Counted from the stretch's first letter, positions 30,305-41,826 are shown. The stretch: 64,000 nucleotides of DNA from Pararge aegeria (GCF_905163445.1 NC_053195.1:1354501-1418500); one strand, 5' to 3'. Notes: generated from the sequence alone by a model not told the origin. Made by a program: numbers and translations.

Positions 30305-30345
30305 ACAAAAAAAAGCGGACGAAGTCCAGGGCAACACAAGTAAGT
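30305..30345 (+). mobile_element. Helitron 3' end scrap
   Basis: AAGCGGACGAAGTCCAGGGC resembles the pre-terminal hairpin of Helitron 3' ends (GCGGACGAAGTCCGC-like). The CTAG terminus is not intact. Confidence 0.35.
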
Positions 30346-30962
30346 AAGGCTAGTTAAATATAGAACCAATTCAGAGCAAATTAAGTGCATGCGCATGTTA
30401 GAAATGTATTTTGGTTTAATAATAATATTTAATTGTAAAAGATTAGTTCTGATGTAAAAAAAAATGTGTCTTTACAGAAATGGGGTTTACTTATTTGTCA
30501 TTTTACACAGATTACTAGTAGGAAACGATGTTATCGTTTTTACATTGCCTAAAAAACACGTGTCTAATAACTAATTGTAAAAATTGTATTTAAGTCAGAA
30601 AAATTCTATTTACTATTGTAGTTAATCGAGAGACAGCTTTCTTGCATAGCCGGTGAACGCTCACCTTTGCAGCGTCGTTAAACATCTTCAACACTTCGAA
30701 GACAAGTGCTAAAGTTGTTGCAAAAATAAGCATATTTTCTACCGCTAATGAGGCTATTAGTGGTCACAGAAATAATTAGTGAAAGCTAAAGTGCTAAAGT
30801 TTTGCAGTAACTTGGACAGGCGTCGCGAGCGACACGCTTCGACAGTATGGGAAACATATTCTTTATTTCATATTCAGTTAGCACATATCTGGCGTTTCAT
30901 CGTCATCATCATCATATCAACCCAATGTCACCCCACTATCAATAGTCCTACTAAAATTATAA
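30346..30962. other. No gene seen
   Basis: Unique-looking sequence. GCTAAAGTGCTAAAG repeats weakly near 30705-30800. No coding-like frame was found. Confidence 0.4.
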
Positions 30963-31065
30963 ATGAATGAATGAATGAATACACTTTTATTGTACACCAC
31001 ATAAACAAATTATATGTAAAAATTTAAAAAAAAGTATACAATTTGGCGGCCACACAAGTATACAA
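30963..31065 (-). repeat. LINE-C 3' end with (CATT)n tail
   Basis: AATGAATGAATGAATGAATA followed by CACTTTTATTGTACACCACA and TATACAATTTGGCGGCC. On the minus strand this is GGCCGCCAAATTGTATA, TGTGGTGTACAATAAAAGTG and the tail, as in 31840-31990 and 50404-50530. Confidence 0.75.
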
Positions 31066-31067
31066 TT

Positions 31068-31395
31068 TATAAATGTGGATGTGTGGCTTGTAACTCTTTC
31101 ACGCTAAAACGGCTGAACGGATTTAGATGAAATTTGGCATGCGTGTAAGCCTTTGACATGAAAAAGAACATAGGCTTTTTTCCTTAAGTAGTTCCCGAGG
31201 GAAATAGTTTACGAGCTAAGCCGCGAGCAGACAGCTTTGAAATTCGGTATGCATGTCAACTATACTATGGAAAAGGACATGTTCTTTCTATACCGATCTA
31301 ACAAATACTTTCCGTGGTAGGATTAAAAATTGTTTACGAACAAAGCTTTAGAAACAATTCTGAAATCCACGCAGTAGAAGTCGCGGGCAGAAGCT
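31068..31395 (+). mobile_element. Helitron, degenerate ends
   Basis: TCACGCTAAAACGGCTGAAC, GATTTAGATGAAATTTGGCA and, at the right, GTAGAAGTCGCGGGCAGAAG followed by CTAC form the usual Helitron interior and a mutated 3' end. Confidence 0.65.
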
Positions 31396-31404
31396 ACAAA
31401 GAGA

Positions 31405-31570
31405 AGAGTTTAGGCCGTAGTTAACCACGCTGGCCCAGTGCGGATTGGTACATTCCACACACCTTTGAAAACATAATGGAAAACTGGTAACAGGTATGCA
31501 GGTTTCCTCAAGAAATTTTTTCTTCATAGTTGAAGCAAGTGATATTTTAATTTCTTAAAATACACGTAAC
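31405..31570 (-). repeat. SINE-C fragment, left arm of an inverted pair
   Basis: GGCCGTAGTTAACCACGCTG, GCCCAGTGCGGATTGG, ATGCAGGTTTCCTCAAGAAA and GTTGAAGCAAGTGATATTTT give the minus-strand body. It meets a plus-strand fragment at about 31571. Confidence 0.8.
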
Positions 31571-31699
31571 AAGGCGTGTGTAGTCCGCCAATCCGCTCTG
31601 GGCCAGCGTGGTGGACTGCGGCCATAACCCATTCAAATTATGGGAGGAGACCCGTGCCCTGGTAGTGGGCCGGTGATGATGATGATGATGATGATGGAA
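31571..31699 (+). repeat. SINE-C 3' fragment, right arm of an inverted pair
   Basis: GGCGTGTGTAGTCCGCCAAT, GGGCCAGCGTGGTGGACTGC, AGGAGACCCGTGCCCTGG and (GAT)n. With 31405-31570 it can form a long imperfect hairpin. Confidence 0.85.
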
Positions 31700-31839
31700 T
31701 GAGAACTCCTAAGCAATAAAGCTGCCAATTTTAGACTGAATCCTCATCAATTAATAATAAGCAAGAGTCGCTGACAAGCACTCAGTGGAATGCGAATGAA
31801 GAATATCAACTTGTTCATGCATTTTGGCTTTATTAAACA

Positions 31840-31990
31840 ATGAATGAATGAATGAATGAATACACTTTTTTTGTACACCAAAGAAAAAAAGTAGTTACAG
31901 AGATATAAATACATATCAAGAGAGTACAATTTGGTTGCCTTATCGCTACATAGCGATTTCTTCCCGGCAACCAATGGCGTAAAAGGAAAA
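31840..31990 (-). repeat. LINE-C 3' end with (CATT)n tail
   Basis: (AATG)n, CACTTTTTTTGTACACCAAA, GAGTACAATTTGGTTGCCTT, ATCGCTACATAGCGATTTCT. The frame on the minus strand here is 3' UTR, not a gene. Confidence 0.7.
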
Positions 31991-32579
31991 AACATAGAAA
32001 AGAGGTAGGTGGTGCAATAAATAATACATATTTAAAATTATATAAATAAAATATATATTATATATATATATATATATATCTCTTTTTAAATATAACTATA
32101 ATATATAAATATATTACATATAAATACAAATAAAATATATAACATAAATACCTATATAAATAGATAACAAATAACATCCTCAATTTATATGAAATACATA
32201 AATAATTAAAATTACACACTTAAACAATCATTGAAAGTGATCACATAAACAACTTCAGTTGTTATATCAATCACAAAAAAACTAATTTGCAAAGAGATGT
32301 GTGGTCTAACAGTACTATTAAATTATAATTACCTATTAATTTAACATCGCGTTTGTAATCAAGCAAATATTAACGAACGAAAGAAATATGTTATAAATTA
32401 AACATTTTATTTAATGCATTAACATTTTCGACCTTTCAATATGATTGTATTTTTGTGGCTGGCGGTACATTGTTTATTATTTGCTTATAAATAAATTATT
32501 TCGCTCTGAGAATAAGATTTCAAGTGTAAAAGAGGCATGCCCCAATAATGACTTAAGGTAAAAACTCACCAAACACTTA
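31991..32579. other. No gene seen; AT microsatellite
   Basis: (TA)n lies at about 32050-32080 within very AT-rich sequence. Confidence 0.45.
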
Positions 32580-32758
32580 TCGGTGAGTTGAATTTTTTTT
32601 GGTCAAATTAAGTTTACATGACGTTTTGTCAATGCTATGTACACTTGTAGTTGACGTGCATATCAGTCCATATTGTTGTGTGTGTGCTTTGTTTAAAAAC
32701 GTGTAATATGTAAGTTGTTAGTGCTCTTAATGCGTTAATTAATAAACAAATGACAACC
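32580..32758 (+). repeat. U5 unclassified repeat, copy 1
   Basis: GTGAGTTGAATTTTTTTTGG, AATTAAGTTTACATGACG, TTGACGTGCATATCAGTCCA and GTGCTCTTAATGCG pair with 62764-62930. A TAATAAACAAATGA end suggests a retroelement 3' end. Confidence 0.6.
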
Positions 32759-32800
32759 TATGGTAAATAATATAATCTTCAAAGTATGCGAGAATGTTTT

Positions 32801-33656
32801 GACGGCCGACTGGCGAAGTGGGCAGCGACCCTGCTTTCTGAGTCCAAGGCTGTGGGTTCGATTCCCACAACGCGAAAATGTTTGTGTGATGAGCAATAAA
32901 TGTTTTTCAGGGTCTGGGTGTTTATATGTATTTTCTAAGTATTTATGAATGAATGAATGAATGAATGAATGAATGAATGAATGAATGATTTATTTATTTC
33001 TTCACATTACTTATAAGTATGAGTACAATATAATGTTGCATTTTGTTACACATTTATAATGTGGGGACTGATGCTTGAACTAGGTAGAACCTGTATCTCA
33101 AGCCACCAGGCCCTTTCCCCAGGATAAAGTATACAAGAATGAATATAATATAGTTTAAGTAATGTTATAATCACAGTTATTCGGTAATATTTAAATTGAA
33201 GTAAGAGTAACTTTGTGTTATATTTTAAATAATGAATTTCTTTATTTTAACAGAAGATTTAACTTATGCTAAGATTTTAGATTTATTAGAATGAATAGTA
33301 ATAATTTTTTTTAAATTGTAATGTCTTATAAAATGAAGTTTATAGTTTTTCATGCGTGTATGTGTGTGTGTGTGTGTGGCTGTGTGTGGGTATGTGTGTG
33401 TGTTAGGCATATGTGAATCATTTCAGTATCTGAATAATGTTTTCAGTCTCATCGTAGTTTAGCCCACTTAACCAGTCATATAGTCGAGTTTTACAATTAT
33501 GTATGTTTAACTTATCAATATTGAGTCTTTATGTACATATAATTCATAAAAATATTCATCAGTCATCTTAGTACCCATAACACAAGCTACGCTTACTTTG
33601 GGGCTAGATGTCGATGTGTGTATTGTCGTAGTATATTTATTTATTTATTTATTTAT
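32801..33656 (+). repeat. SINE-A, full length, interrupted by LINE-C
   Basis: The head and middle lie at 32801-32947 (GGCCGACTGGCGAAGTGGGC, GGTTCGATTCCCACAACG), and the 3' part at 33524-33656 (CAGTCATCTTAGTACCCATA, GCTACGCTTACTTTGGGGCT, TTTATTTA tail). The A box has one change (GAAG for GCAG). Confidence 0.9.
32948..33523 (-). mobile_element. LINE-C insertion with (CATT)n tail and 10-bp target-site duplication
   Basis: AGTATTTATG (32938-32947) and AGTCTTTATG (33524-33533) flank 576 bp. The minus-strand element ends at the left in nine or so AATG-complement units. Near 33430-33515 a minus-strand frame reads CKTRLYDWLSGLNYDETENI and then stops, which looks like the end of a LINE ORF. A (TG)n microsatellite lies at about 33359-33410. 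Confidence 0.8.
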
Positions 33657-35690
33657 GTATAAATGTACGGATGTATGGATGTTTTTGCTCTGTTTAAAGC
33701 AAAAACTCTTGAACCGATTAGATATTTGTATAAGGTACTTGCCGAATGGTAACGGCAGTTTAGAATACAGTTGGTGGCAACTACCCTTCTCTGCCTGTAT
33801 TTGTCGTACGAGGCGACTAAGGCTATATAACAGAGAACGGACACAACGTGCTCTGCACTGCTACTTCTACAATCTACTACGATGAAGCCTAGCGAGGCGA
33901 TTATGGGCAAACTTCCCCGTTGAGAGAGTCCAGCAGTGGCGTTTTATAGGTTATTGGTGACAAGATATAACTGTAGCTATAGTTTGCCTTGCTAAACTAA
34001 TACCTAGCTGCTCTCCGTGGTGTTCCCTGCGATGAACCAATCTGTCCACGTAATTGAAATAACAAAAAGGCGTAAGACCTATCAACCGCGGGTAACAGAA
34101 GTTTGACTTTGCATTGGTTTAACTAAGGCGATTGATTTACCTTTAATTATTTCTTGAATGAATTAATTTCCTATTCTGCTATTGAGTTTACCTATGCTAC
34201 GGTAAAAGTCGTGACCGGTGCGGTTTCGTGACCGCCAGTTGAGGTCGGAGACGCTTCCATACGATTAAATTAAGAATCGCTTATATATTCTAAGAGACAG
34301 CTGTAAGAAACTCTTGTCACTAAATACAGCAGTTTATACAGCAACTTATATTAAACATCTTCATCATAATGTCAACGAATAATGTGTAGATAGTTCTAAA
34401 TACCACGTTCTTTTGCCGTTGGATCCAGCGGATCACTGCGACTCATTTGAATATGATATTTCATTAGGAGATGAAACTCTACTTAAAATTAATCTTTGGT
34501 GCTAATTCGTCCTGAGTAAGTGCCAGGTGCACAGATAAAGAGTATTACGATCGTCATTATCATATCAACCAATGAACGAACTGCTTCTGGTCTCGTACCG
34601 CTAGTGTGATGCTCTTGTGGTGTAGTGTAGTAGTTCATTGTGAGAGTGCAATTCAGTCGACTCTTCTCTACATTCCTAAACAGCACGGTGTTACTTTTGT
34701 TTTAATACTTTTGCACTACAGTGAACAGTCAGAACAGCAATAGATTCTTCAAATGCCTTGCTCGCAATAGCTTGTGTTTTCTCACTTACTAAATTTTTCC
34801 TATTTTTTTTAATAATGCTTGCTTGCATTAGACACATTAGCTTTATCTATGATGATACAAATTTACTGCGTATTGATGAAAAGATTATATGCAGATACTA
34901 ATTTTCCAAGCACTTCAAATTACCAAACGAAATACTCAAACAAGATTCTAATTAAAATTCTTTATTTTGCTTAATTTTTGTTTTAGAGTTAGTAACAGGT
35001 ATAGATATTGTTTCGCCTTAACAATAGGCATGCAAAACTGTTTAATAGCTAATACAAAATCACATTATTAAACCATAGTATACAATTGCAAAATAACAGT
35101 TAAAATAAGTAAATTGTATAATTATTTTTATGTCACATGTATTTACTTTCGCTTCGCTTTGATACTTTCGCTCTTCAAAGACCATATTGTATAATTTGTC
35201 AGAAAGGTTATTAAAGGACCATCTCTAAAACAACAAGCCTTTTGATAGCGGTGGCATCTTTGCAAACTTTGTTTGGAGGTGTTTCGTCGAATTGAACATG
35301 AGATGAAGATGGCGCCTCTTTGCCTATAATAGTTACTTTTGTTTATTTAATAAACTTTGTATGAAGATGATCTAATTTCATGAATAAGCGTGACGAATAA
35401 AGTTTTTATAGACTTAGTATGTCGTAAATGTGGCATACACTATTATATGATTTTTAAATAATTTCAAATAATAAAAGTAAAATTTTACCTTTTACCTATT
35501 TTTATTATTTTTACTTAAAATAAATCAGTTTTATCAGTTTTATATTGGTAAATTGCGTAATTCAATAAAACTGTACTGTAGCAGTTTTATAAGGATAACA
35601 CATTTTATGTAAGGAAGGCTGTATGTGGTAAAACACTCTTATTATAAGGCTTTCAACCTCAGAAATTGGTAGATGCCTTCCAACTTTTAA
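33657..35690. other. No gene seen in 2 kb
   Basis: The left edge (TTAAAGCAAAAACTCTTGAA, CCGATTAGATATTTGTATAA, about 33695-33740) may be a Helitron 5' interior. GTCGTACGAGGCGACTAAGG near 33804 looks like a dispersed repeat. 34540-34690 may be a worn RTE end on the minus strand (VRSLVDMIMT). The rest is AT-rich and unique-looking. Confidence 0.35.
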
Positions 35691-35888
35691 CGGCCGATTG
35701 GCGCAGTGTGCAGCGACCCTGCTCTCTGAGTCCAGGGCCGTGGGTTCGATTCCCACAACTGGACAATATTTGTGTGATGAACAATGTATATCATTCATAA
35801 AAAATATTCATCAGTTATCTTAGTAACCATAAGACAAGCTACGCTTACTTTGGGACTAGATGGTGATGTGTGTATTGTCGTAGGATTA
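35691..35888 (+). repeat. SINE-A with intact Pol III boxes and internal deletion
   Basis: CGGCCGATTGGCGCAGTGTG and GTGGGTTCGATTCCCACAAC are intact. About 55 bases between GTGATGAACA and ATATCATTCATAAA are missing. It ends at an A run. Confidence 0.9.
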
Positions 35889-35944
35889 AAAAAAAAAAAA
35901 CTGCCTTTACAATGACGTGACAAAGAAACGGTATCAAGGTTTTT

Positions 35945-36217
35945 TTATGGTAATAATTGACGGACCAAGCCAACGGCTCATCTGATAAGAAGTGGAATAC
36001 CATCGCAACATATTACAGAGCATGACAAGAACACGTTTAACAAATTACCGCTCTGTGTCCATCAACCTTAGGGGTAGGTGTTAAGCCTTAATTTCCTGTA
36101 ATAACACCGGAAAACACACCCTTCAGACCGCAATACAGCAATGCTGTTTCGCGGCAAAACCAAACATGGCGGTTGTACACCTCCAGACGGGCTGTGTCAC
36201 ATACTAAAGCTATACTA
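35945..36217 (+). repeat. U2 dispersed repeat
   Basis: ATAATTGACGGACCAAGCCA, TCTGTGTCCATCAACCTTAG, GTAATAACACCGGAAAACAC, CAGCAATGCTGTTTCGCGGC and GACGGGCTGTGTCACATAC. A LINE-J tail follows directly at 36218. Confidence 0.65.
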
Positions 36218-36315
36218 CTCAAAGTCAAAGTCAAATATTATTTCTTTGTTCAAATAGGGTCATAGATGACACTTTTGATGCGTACATTATAAAAAACAAT
36301 ATGTACATAATACAG
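36218..36315 (-). repeat. LINE-J 3' end with (TTTGAC)n tail
   Basis: CAAAGTCAAAGTCAAATATT, TGTTCAAATAGGGTCATAGA and GACACTTTTGATGCGTACAT. Truncated after about 100 bases. Confidence 0.8.
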
Positions 36316-36867
36316 ATACTACTATCTGCCGTGTCTATACATCCTTATATCTTTAAAGGGAAGAATTTGAAATAGGTCATATGTATTCACGAAGTTAGCA
36401 CTACGTCAATAATACGAATCTTTATTAATAATGATAATAACAGCTCATCAAATCCTTGTTGTTTCCAATCTTCTAATAGTAATTATATGTTAAAATGCAT
36501 TTAAACCTTGCAACATTAATTGCACAAGTTTATCTTAGAAGGCGAACGTGTTGAACGAGTCTTAATTTAAAGCACAACTTAGGTTTTAAGACGTTTTACT
36601 ATTTATTTAGTTATTTATTTCATTAGATATACCAACGATACACTGTATTATCAGTTATCATTTTAGATTATAGTTTATTGTCCGAGTACAGTTATCACTT
36701 ACAGGGTACGTTGGAGTAAGTCCGGTTAAAAATAATTAAATTAAGTTTAAAGCTAATATAGTAAGAATAAAAGAATTAATATTAAACAAATGAATATAAT
36801 GATTCAAATAAAAAAAACAATTTAAAAAATATTACGCTAAGTTTAATCTCGCCTTACTATATGTATG
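36316..36867. other. No gene seen
   Basis: AT-rich unique-looking DNA. Confidence 0.4.
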
Positions 36868-37171
36868 ACTAAGCGGTGATGGCCCAGTGGGTAGGACTTC
36901 GATTTCACTTTCGGGGGGCCGAGTTCGTATCCCAGCACCTCCAACTTTTCTAAATTTTGTGCGTTTCAAGCAATATCACTTGCTTCAACGGTAAAGGAAA
37001 ACATCGTGATGAAACCTGCATGCCTGAGAGTTCTCCATAATGTTCTCAAAGATGCGTGGAGTCCACCAAACCGCACAGGGCCTGCGTGGTGGACTACGGC
37101 CTTAACCCCTTATCATTGTTGAAGACCCGTACCCTATAGTGGGCCGGTAATGAGTTAATATGATGATGATA
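36868..37171 (+). repeat. SINE-C, full length
   Basis: GCGGTGATGGCCCAGTGGGT (A box TGGCCCAGTGG), GAGTTCGTATCCCAGCACCT (B box with one change), CAACGGTAAAGGAAAACATC, GTGGACTACGGCCTTAACCC and a short (GAT)n tail. Confidence 0.9.
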
Positions 37172-37727
37172 ATTAATGGTCAAAAACCATGAATTGGTAC
37201 CTAAAACATGTAAAATGTGGTGTTCCCAGTATTTTCTGGTTTCCACACCTTATTGTATTAAGCACGTGTTAGTTAAACCAAAGGATGTTTTGGCCGATCT
37301 AATTCGCCAAAAATAGCTGAATCGGTCGAGCAAGCGAAATGCGATTTTGAATCCAGCCTGTTACATTTTAATACAATTGTTGTCCGCGACCTTGTTTATT
37401 TTTTTTCCATACAAGTAAGCCCTTAACTACTGTTACAGTAATTTTATAAAGTGGGTAAATATCCAACCTTTTGATAGCTATAAATTCATATTTGTAAGAT
37501 ATTTTATTAAATTGATTAGGATTTTACAAATAGCCTAGTAATTATTAAATAGTTAATAGATAGTTTTCAAGAAACAGTTAAAATTATGTTTGTGTAATAA
37601 CCAATGTTCATGACATTGAGTTGGTGGGTATTTTGATATAAATACGGGTGCATAATCGATGCACCTCAGTCATACATGGACTCGAACGATGCAAAGATAC
37701 CCGGTGTCTTAGACGTTTATCACTACA
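37172..37727. other. No gene seen
   Basis: AT-rich unique-looking DNA. Confidence 0.4.
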
Positions 37728-37950
37728 CATGGAAGCGGGCTAACCTGAGTTATGACTGAGTATTATGAGTGCATACGGCAGTAATATTAAACCCATGTTG
37801 CTAATCGCTTTATACGTGGCATAGTGTTGGAACGCTATATCGCTTCTCATCAGTAAGATGGTAACTAACCACCGAAGCCTCCAAGCAGACTAGTAGAATC
37901 CGGGACTGCCCACTTAAATACCGCAGCACTGGTTCAGCAGCAATGGTGTA
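37728..37950 (-). repeat. SINE-B, degenerate
   Basis: GGAAGCGGGCTAACCTGAGT, GTTGGAACGCTATATCGCTT, AAGATGGTAACTAACCACCG and ACTTAAATACCGCAGCACTG follow the minus-strand SINE-B order at lower similarity. Confidence 0.6.
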
Positions 37951-37987
37951 CTTCACACACCTAATAAATTAGAAATTTAATAATTTA

Positions 37988-38237
37988 ATTTATAAACTAC
38001 AACAATGCACACATCGCCCTCTAGCCCTAAATTAAGCGTAGCTTGTGTTATGGGTAGATGACTGATGAATATTTTTATGAATAATATACATAAATACTTA
38101 TAATATACATATAAACACCCAGACACTGAAAAACATTAATGCCCATCACACGAACATTTTCCAGTTGTGGGAATCGAACCCACGGCCGTGGACTCAGAAA
38201 GCAGGGTCGCTGCAAACTGCGCCGATCGGCCGTCAAA
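37988..38237 (-). repeat. SINE-A, full length
   Basis: TCGCCCTCTAGCCCTAAATT, ACCCAGACACTGAAAAACAT, GGGAATCGAACCCACGGCCG and CTGCGCCGATCGGCCGTCAA. The Pol III boxes are near consensus. Confidence 0.9.
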
Positions 38238-38338
38238 ATATTATGAAGAACTCTCAGACATGCAGGTTTCCTCAAGATGTTTTTATTCACGGTTGAAGCA
38301 AGTGATATTTTAATTGTTTAAAACACACATAACTTGGT
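38238..38338 (-). repeat. SINE-C internal fragment abutting SINE-A
   Basis: AAGAACTCTCAGACATGCAG, GTTTCCTCAAGATGTTTTTA and GTTGAAGCAAGTGATATTTT follow the minus-strand SINE-C body. Confidence 0.7.
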
Positions 38339-38929
38339 GGTGTCCATTAGAGTGGTCAAACTATGCTCTGCTCTTACTCACAAGTAATAAAAGGTATGGG
38401 AAAAGTATTAAGATAATTAATCAAATAACATTAACATTGCGTAAGTAAGTACCTGTTCACGACTTAGTTCTTACCTTGGACAGGTACATCATGGGAATGT
38501 TAATTACATTATCGTTTAATTAGTTTTTTTTACAACACAGTCAAAATAAATCTAAACATAATCTATAGCAGTGGCGTGCATAGAGGGTATGCACTGGGTA
38601 TGTAGATCATATAAAATGAAGAAATTCTATCAGAAAGAAAATCAGTACGAGTTATAAAAAACCTAAGGACGGGCTTTGTAAGAGTTATAATAAATTAAAT
38701 AGTTCAAACAAACTAAAAAACACGCCTGGTATACAAAACTAATTTCTACAGTTCAGTTTAGTTTATTTATAAAAGCGATTTTTTTTAGTTTTTCTTGATC
38801 TATTATTTTTATTAGAGCAAAATTAATCGGTAACCCATTCACCGTCAAAGAGATAATTAGAGATCAAAGAGAGAAGTTAAAGATATTGGTTGGAAATTAA
38901 AATGAACATCAATTAAATAAATTACCAAA
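38339..38929. other. No gene seen
   Basis: AT-rich unique-looking DNA. Confidence 0.4.
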
Positions 38930-39205
38930 AATCTTATTTTAAAAATTAAAAGATGGAATAATCTTATCAAATTAGAATATTGTCATCGGTCCTCGATATA
39001 TCTTCAAATTTCGAAATCAGACCGTTTGAGGAGGGTCAAAATCAAGTCCAAAGGAGTCGGTTACAAACATACCAACAAAGCTAATAAAAATCTTATTTTT
39101 ATATTGAAAATTGGAACAATCTTCTCAAATTAGTGTATTGTCATCAGTCCTCGATATGTCTACAAAAAACGAAATCTGACCGTTTAAAGTGGGTCAAAAT
39201 AGCTG
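38930..39205. repeat. Imperfect tandem duplication, period about 159 bp
   Basis: GTCATCGGTCCTCGATATAT and GTCATCAGTCCTCGATATGT, with ATCTTATTTT before and GACCGTTTGA.G.GGGTCAAA / GACCGTTTAAAGTGGGTCAAA after, occur twice in the same orientation. This may be part of a larger transposon interior. Confidence 0.65.
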
Positions 39206-39224
39206 GTCCCCAGTGGTATATCCC

Positions 39225-39335
39225 AGTAATCTCAGGCCGCCTTTGCATTTCTACATTGTGTACTGTATACTACTTACTGTTTCTTTTCCTGTATGTTATA
39301 CGTGCAATAAAGTGTTTCTTCTTCTTCTTCTCAGG
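39225..39335 (+). repeat. LINE 3' end with (TTC)n tail
   Basis: CTGTATGTTATACGTGCAAT, AAAGTGTTTCTTCTTCTTCT: a poly(A)-signal-like AATAAA followed by a simple tail. The family is not identified. Confidence 0.5.
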
Positions 39336-39763
39336 TTATTACACAAAGAAATATATACATAATTTTTTTACACAGCATATAATTGTAATCTAAAAAGAAT
39401 ACTGTGGCAAAACTAATACAAATAATAAAAAAAAAAACATGAGCATAAAACTCGATTACGCTCTCACACAATCACATAATATTTCATCTTGTCAAGAGGT
39501 CCTTGAGACTATTTTTCGGAAATGAAGCTTAGTGCCAGAGCTCAGTGGGATTTAGTCGAGTGATGGGCGATGCTCTCCGTTGGACAAACACGACGTTGTC
39601 TTGGGTCAATATACTAGCACACTATACTAGGATGAATTTGGATTTAGTTTTGATGTTGGAATTAAATTGGATGCGGTACTTCGCCGCGTCAAATCACAGT
39701 CAATTTAGTTAAGTTATTAGATTTTACGAAAAATAATCAAACATAAAACACTATTGTAGCTTA
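39336..39763. other. No gene seen
   Basis: AT-rich unique-looking DNA. Confidence 0.4.
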
Positions 39764-40680
39764 TCTATACTTATAATAAATCTGTAACTGGAAGATTTCT
39801 GTACATTTAATATATTTTGAAAATTTTGACCGGGGGATGATTTATAATCGATACTGAGTCCGAAACAAATTTTTATTTAATTTTTGTCTGTCTGTCCGTC
39901 CGGGGATCACTTGAAAACTACTGAATGGATTCAAATAAAATTTGGTATAGTTGTAGATGATATTCCGGGTCAACATATAGGATACTTCTTTATGCCGATA
40001 AACAGTACGTTTCCTCCGGGAAATGGGATGAAATTTTACTTGTTAAATTTGAATCGATTTTAATAATTCTTTTTTTATTTGAAAATGTATTATACTATTA
40101 AGCATGTATTGTCTAATTTTAATGAAGAATCTGATAAATATTGTCGGTGATAAAGGACATAACTCTTCACAGATAAAAGCACGTAGCAAGGCATATGGGA
40201 CAACGATCGAATGCATGCGTACCATCCTGGAATAGCTCATAGGCTTCTTTTTATCCCGGAAAAGCAAACAGCTTCTACAGGATAGAATCGCTATTTTTTC
40301 GGCATTTGTCTTTCAAAATCCGCGCAACGGAGTTTTAGATTGACGTGGTTTTTTTAGATAGGCATAGTTTAAATATTATCAAACTTTTGAGTTTATTTGG
40401 TTAAACGCGCGCGTTCAATCTCAGAAAATGCTGTTTCAATATTGTTTTTTTTTTAGATTAGTAGTATCAATTAAGGCTGTATAACACGCTACGACAAAAA
40501 ATATCCTTTTTGAGAAATTCCGATGAGAGCGATGCGCGAACGGTAAACGTTACGCCAAACGACGGAAATATGTAGTTTATCGGAATTGTTTCTTTAAAGT
40601 TCTATAAAACAGTCCGCGACAACATACGGCTCCTTTTTGAAGTTGACTCATTCGCGAACGAAGTCGCGCAGGGCCGCTAG
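39764..40680 (+). mobile_element. Full-length non-autonomous Helitron, 917 bp
   Basis: It starts TCTATACTTATAATAAATCT after A (39763) and ends GGGCCGCTAG before T (40681). The pre-terminal hairpin is CGCGA-ACGAAG-TCGCG, 12 bases from the end. No replication-initiator/helicase (Rep-Hel) coding sequence is present, so it relies on enzymes supplied in trans. The interior is shared with 16808-17335 and the 3' part with 62550-62715. Confidence 0.9.
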
Positions 40681-40739
40681 TCATGTATATATATTATATT
40701 AAATTGATATCTTCATTGTTGAGAAATTTTATCTTAAAA

Positions 40740-41053
40740 CTAGCTGCGCCACGCGGTGTTACCCTCGGTGACGATTTATACGATTTAAGGACGATGTTTG
40801 GTGTGAAATACAAATGTTCCAGTATAAAGTACCTTGGGAATTTGATATTTTTTAGGCCCTTTTTTATTCTCCGGCCTTTATTTGGTTTAAAAAAATGAAT
40901 GTTTATCTAGAACCCAAAGTAGTGTATATTACTCCTTCTCCTTCAAACTAACTCCATGCTCAGAATCAAATCGATTGGTTTCTTACTTAGGGTGTTATGG
41001 GAAGACAAACAAGCAAAATTACAAATAAACACACTTTCTCATTTATACTAGGA
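40740..41053 (-). mobile_element. Helitron, 314 bp, both ends intact
   Basis: Minus strand: TCCTAGTATAAATGAGAAAG at the 5' end and CGCGTGGCGCAGCTAG at the 3' end, flanked by A (40739) and T (41054). It belongs to a different subfamily from the neighbour at 39764-40680. Confidence 0.8.
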
Positions 41054-41826
41054 TGGATTAGAAACAACCTTTAAAAACAATTTCATTTTAGATCTTATCC
41101 ATTTATTTCATCGGCTTCATAGATCCGTCCTCCGAATAAATTCAATAAGGTGCGCGTGGGCAATATTATCTTAGAAAGCAGACTGGAATGCGACGTGTAA
41201 TACCAGAATCCGAATTATAAACCTCCAATAATAAGTACCACTACACATTATTCCTATGAAAACCATCACAGACTTTATACAGATAATATTTAATCTACAT
41301 AAGATACGCTCCGAGCGTAGACTTGCGACTATTATTTTTTTGAACAACAGACTCCAAAAAAGGTGAAGGGAATTCGACTGTATTTTCTTTTGTTTGCCAC
41401 GCAATTACTCCGCCAGTTATAAACTGATTTTAATGATTCCTTTTTTGAACAAGCCTCTATTTTAAAATTTGACGTAGCACTGACCTAAAAATGTTGTCGA
41501 AAATATTTTTTTTTCTTTTTAGTTGGTTTGTTGGTTGTTCAAAAAAACCCTATTTCAATAGCTAGGACTTTTAAATCGACCATTTTATTATAGGTAGCTC
41601 CTTAAACTATTTTTATTTTACTTTAATTAAAAATAAAAGTAGTTATATCTATAGCCTGTGTCATCCATTCTACGTGTTTGGCAAAGTAAATTGTACCCAA
41701 TAAGCACAAACGCAATAAAAAACAATTTAATATAATTTTTTACTTAAACTTTTTGATCCGTGTACGGCAAGTAAATTGTAATTTCAAATAGTAACTTAGG
41801 TTTTTACTATCATAAGTTTTATTTTA
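41054..41826. other. No gene seen
   Basis: AT-rich unique-looking DNA. Confidence 0.4.

Noticed and set aside
32941..32990. CRISPR-like or other regularly spaced array
   Set aside because: The AATGAATG run is the simple-sequence tail of a minus-strand LINE, with no spacers.
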